Shown here piece after piece: positions 61,327 through 64,000 of a stretch of DNA of 64,000 nt (within the stretch, counting starts at the first letter, position 1; every line of letters begins with the position of its first letter). Origin of the DNA: Bacteroidetes bacterium ADurb.Bin008 (GTDB taxonomy: Bacteria; Bacteroidota; Bacteroidia; Bacteroidales; Tenuifilaceae); NCBI GenBank assembly GCA_002071445.1, contig MWFE01000060.1, positions 62,001 to 126,000 on the forward strand, written 5' to 3'. The notes under the pieces are model-generated. The model was given only the letters and a program-made list of their open reading frames with translations. It ran no database searches and was not told the origin of the DNA. Made by a program: the position numbers and the translations under genes.

Positions 61327-62388
61327 TTAAAATTTTACTCCCATTTGAACTGTAAGGAATGGTTTAATATCGAAACCTTCGGAATAGACATAGGTTGCAC
61401 TAGCCATTGCTCCAATACCACCGGTCAACCCTTTTTTGCCAAATGGGTTAATGAGGATATACTGTCCCAGCGAGTAGTCGAGCACGAAAATATCTTCGAA
61501 TCCTCGATGTTTGTATTCGTTTTCATCCCACAGGTTGATTCCAAGGAAAAGTTTGGATTTTAGCGTGGTTACTAGTAGGTCCGAAAGGCGAAAGTTGAGC
61601 TGATCGTTGCTAAAGTTAAATTCGAACGATTGGAATTTCGGCTGGTTTCGGTATCTAAGGCTGAAAGCCTTACGGAAAAACCGCTTTGACGATTCGGGAC
61701 GTGCAAAGATTATTTCGCCATCCACAAGCCAGGCATCTATCCACCACGAGACTTCGAGGCTGGGCATTAAATTCTTTTTAAGTGATTGGGAACCAAGGTA
61801 AAGGTTTGGTAACCCACAGAACCCATCGTTACCGGGACATACAGAAAGTTTTACCAGATCAGCCGAGAAGTGCTGTTTCCATACATCGATGGAGGCAGAA
61901 TATCCCTCCTTTGCACCGGATTTAAAGCCTTTGGGTGCAGCATACTCCTCGTAGATAAGGTTTCCAATCGATTGGTAAGTTCTGCTACTATCAACCTCCG
62001 AAACCGCTATCATGGCTTGCGTTACGTACTTTTTTGAAAAAAATTGGCTACGGGCAGTTAAGGTAAACTCCTTTATTGTCAACTTTAATTCTCTGCCTAA
62101 CGCATTGCCATCATCATGAGAGAACAATGCACCTATTTCATCAGCAAGCGGTTTCTTTATGGCTATATAACGATCGACAGGGACATATAAATACTTTGTA
62201 CTTTCGTACACTCCCAAGAATTTTGGATTCTCTTTACGCTCATCTATAATGGTATCAATTTTTATCCCATTGACAGGTTCTTTAGGATGGCCAAAATCTA
62301 CGAGCAGTGAATCGTAGATCATACGCTGTGAGTATAGATTGCTTTGGAATAGGGTGAAAAGCAATAGTAAAAAGGGTAAGCGATGCAT
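61327..62388 (-). CDS. Uncharacterised secreted protein, first gene of TonB receptor operon
   Basis: 353 aa from ATG 62388, which begins a clean signal peptide (MHRLPFLLLLFTLFQSNLYS). ATG 62457 would add 23 charged residues before it and is less likely. The sequence is beta-rich (GVYESTKYLYVPVDRYIAIK, FVLDYSLGQYILINPFGKKG) and ends with strands of outer-membrane-barrel character (PFLTVQMGVKF). I do not recognise a family. It ends one base before the receptor start, so translation is probably coupled. Confidence 0.65.
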   Translation of the reverse strand: MHRLPFLLLLFTLFQSNLYSQRMIYDSLLVDFGHPKEPVNGIKIDTIIDERKENPKFLGVYESTKYLYVPVDRYIAIKKPLADEIGALFSHDDGNALGRELKLTIKEFTLTARSQFFSKKYVTQAMIAVSEVDSSRTYQSIGNLIYEEYAAPKGFKSGAKEGYSASIDVWKQHFSADLVKLSVCPGNDGFCGLPNLYLGSQSLKKNLMPSLEVSWWIDAWLVDGEIIFARPESSKRFFRKAFSLRYRNQPKFQSFEFNFSNDQLNFRLSDLLVTTLKSKLFLGINLWDENEYKHRGFEDIFVLDYSLGQYILINPFGKKGLTGGIGAMASATYVYSEGFDIKPFLTVQMGVKF

Positions 62389-62509
62389 TGACTGGAAGCG
62401 TTTTTTTATGCGGTGATTAACAAAATATATGCCATGGTCTTTTACAAAGTATGACATGGATTGGGAGTATGCGGAATGCGTATATTAGAAGGAATTTAAA
62501 GCCATTGCT

Positions 62510-64000
62510 CTAAAAAAGATCAACGGAGATATTCTGAATAAAGGCTGTGAGGGTTGTCTCACGTCCTATTTTTGCCTCGGTGAGAAGCATCAGGACATTC
62601 ACTTCTTCCCCGTCGTTTTTCGTAATGGTAATCTCCCGCCTTTCGCCAGTAATGGCCTCTTTTTGAGGATCTAAATAAGCCGCTAGAAACTCATCTTTAT
62701 CGGTGGCATCAGGAGGGAATAGAATTCTAATGCTTTGCCCCAGCACATCTGCCTTATCAACCCCGAAAAGTTCCTCTGCCGCATGGTTGAAAAATTGAAC
62801 TATTCCATCCTGATCGGTCGTTATAATGGCATCGAGGAAGCCCTCCAATGTTTTCTCGTTACGTATTTTTACCTTTTCAATCTCTTTAAACTGATTTTTT
62901 ATATCCTCTTTCGCCTCTCTCAACTTACGATTGAGTTCCACCTCATTCTTGCGAAGCATTTCCTCCTGTATTTTCAACCGTTCGGTTTGCTCCTTGGTTT
63001 CAATCTCCATCAACTTTTCTCGGGTTATATCGTGTCCTATGAATACTATTTTGGTCACCTCTCCGTACATATCGTTCACAGCAGTGTATGTTCCCCTAAA
63101 CCATCTCTCCTCACCGGATCGTATAATATTTTTCAACTGCCCTTCGAATGGAATGCCATGGGTAACATCATCCCAAATGGATTCTATGGTTTTTCTGTCG
63201 TTGGGGTGAAACAAATCGAAAACCGTTTTGGACTTCGATTCGGTGAGGTTATACCCAAAAACTTGGTGGAACTTATCATTAATATCAACGATGTCACCCG
63301 TAGGTGCAAACTCAACTTTAATGCTTGATCTGTTTAAAGCTTCAATTTGTCCTTCGTAGTCCAGGCTTTGGTTTTTCTGATCTGTAGTATCGATGCCCAG
63401 GAATAATACTTTATCAACTCCTCCGTGGATATTACGCACGCAGGTGTATGTGGCAATGGTCCATAAGTCCTTCCCATTTTTTGTAACGTGCTTCATATCG
63501 CCCTCAAAATGATGTCCGCCCTTTGCAAGGCTATCCCAAATCTCATCAAACCATACCCTGTCCTTTTTGTTGACGAACATTGAAATATGCTTCCCCTCAA
63601 CCTCTGAATTGGATGAATACTCCAGCTTATGAAGAAATTTTGTATTGGCATACTGAAGGATTCCGTTCACATCGTACTCGGCCCTAATAAGGGTATGGTT
63701 CACAGAATTGTTAAAGCTGATAAACTTTTCTGCCTGGTGTGCTGCCTCCTCTTGCGTAGCCTGCAACTCTTCCATATTCTGCCTCATTTGTTCCTCTTGA
63801 GCCTGCAGCGCTTCAGCTTGTTCGCGCGATTCCTTAAGCAGTTTAGCCGTTCGAAGGTTAATCTTAGCGCTGGATATGGTTGAGGCTATACTCTCGGCAA
63901 CTTTTTCAATGAATTCAACGGTATATTTATCGAATACGTTAAACGAAGCCACTTCAATTACTCCATGAATTTCATCGTTTACAATAAGCGGTACCAAGAT
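62510..64000 (-). CDS. Partial GAF/PAS multi-domain signalling protein
   Basis: The gene enters from the right edge; at least 496 residues are present and the N-terminus is missing. In order: the end of a GAF domain (LVPLIVNDEIHGVIEVASFN), a coiled coil (REQAEALQAQEEQMRQNMEE), two PAS-PAC units (NSVNHTLIRAEYDVNGILQY and VEFAPTGDIVDINDKFHQVF), a long coiled coil, and a third PAS (LEGFLDAIITTDQDGIVQFF). It ends after that PAS without a kinase domain. The GAF-coiled coil part resembles the 680-aa sensor at 44967. Confidence 0.8.
   Translation of the reverse strand: MLVPLIVNDEIHGVIEVASFNVFDKYTVEFIEKVAESIASTISSAKINLRTAKLLKESREQAEALQAQEEQMRQNMEELQATQEEAAHQAEKFISFNNSVNHTLIRAEYDVNGILQYANTKFLHKLEYSSNSEVEGKHISMFVNKKDRVWFDEIWDSLAKGGHHFEGDMKHVTKNGKDLWTIATYTCVRNIHGGVDKVLFLGIDTTDQKNQSLDYEGQIEALNRSSIKVEFAPTGDIVDINDKFHQVFGYNLTESKSKTVFDLFHPNDRKTIESIWDDVTHGIPFEGQLKNIIRSGEERWFRGTYTAVNDMYGEVTKIVFIGHDITREKLMEIETKEQTERLKIQEEMLRKNEVELNRKLREAKEDIKNQFKEIEKVKIRNEKTLEGFLDAIITTDQDGIVQFFNHAAEELFGVDKADVLGQSIRILFPPDATDKDEFLAAYLDPQKEAITGERREITITKNDGEEVNVLMLLTEAKIGRETTLTAFIQNISVDLF

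Noticed and set aside
62735..63328. 197-codon + strand frame opposite the PAS protein
   Set aside because: Antisense of well-formed PAS domains; no independent features.

Overview
The window looks like a chromosomal piece of a Bacteroidota bacterium, most likely Bacteroidales/Marinilabiliales-like. The evidence is many secreted proteins with type IX secretion (T9SS) C-terminal sorting domains, the small DUF4295 gene beside rpmG and rpmB, a TonB-dependent receptor with a DUF4249 lipoprotein, 5'-truncated Rhs tips, and repeated TAnnTTTG boxes (the Bacteroidota -7 element) just upstream of genes. No species can be named from the sequence alone. No tRNA, rRNA or CRISPR array was seen.

Layout. 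1-19.4 kb is mostly chromosomal: a dihydroorotate-dehydrogenase-like flavoprotein, a large T9SS adhesin, a TPR protein, an envelope cluster (DUF368/PopT, DUF3108, AsmA-like-GT51 fusion), an ABC permease divergent from an acyl-CoA reductase, miaA, a FISUMP surface protein, pgeF, and an AAA/DUF4143 ATPase that interrupts the pgeF-OPT spacer. 19.6-30.6 kb holds an OPT transporter, a hotdog thioesterase, and a galactose module (galK plus a sodium/sugar symporter). It has been remodelled: the OPT 3' end and the thioesterase are duplicated around a coiled-coil T9SS protein and an orphan ParB, and the galK 5' end is duplicated around about 470 bp of filler.

30.6-37.4 kb is an accessory island. Copies of a roughly 190-nt structured repeat, all in the same orientation, alternate with two RelE/ParE toxin-antitoxin modules, two orphan Rhs tips with different toxin ends (plus a third relic), a candidate immunity gene, a captured pnuC fragment and a small membrane protein. 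It reads like a cassette array, but no integrase or transposase is present in the window. This is the most likely undescribed system here.

37.6-47 kb carries an L,D-transpeptidase, a PEGA-SUMF1 protein, two tandem M6-type metalloproteases and a 7TM-GAF sensor-like protein. 47-62.4 kb is core: malic enzyme, rimO-ftsY, DUF4295-rpmG-rpmB, secA, ferritin, dnaX, then a three-gene TonB receptor operon. The window ends inside a GAF/PAS protein.

Functional links. galK and the SSS symporter together suggest galactose uptake and phosphorylation. PopT (lipid carrier recycling) next to a GT51 enzyme (lipid II user) suggests a peptidoglycan theme. SecA and FtsY feed the Sec route that T9SS cargo must use before outer-membrane export. 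Start codons were moved from upstream TTG/GTG codons to ATG where homology, signal peptides or promoter boxes favoured it. All family assignments come from motif recognition, not from database searches.
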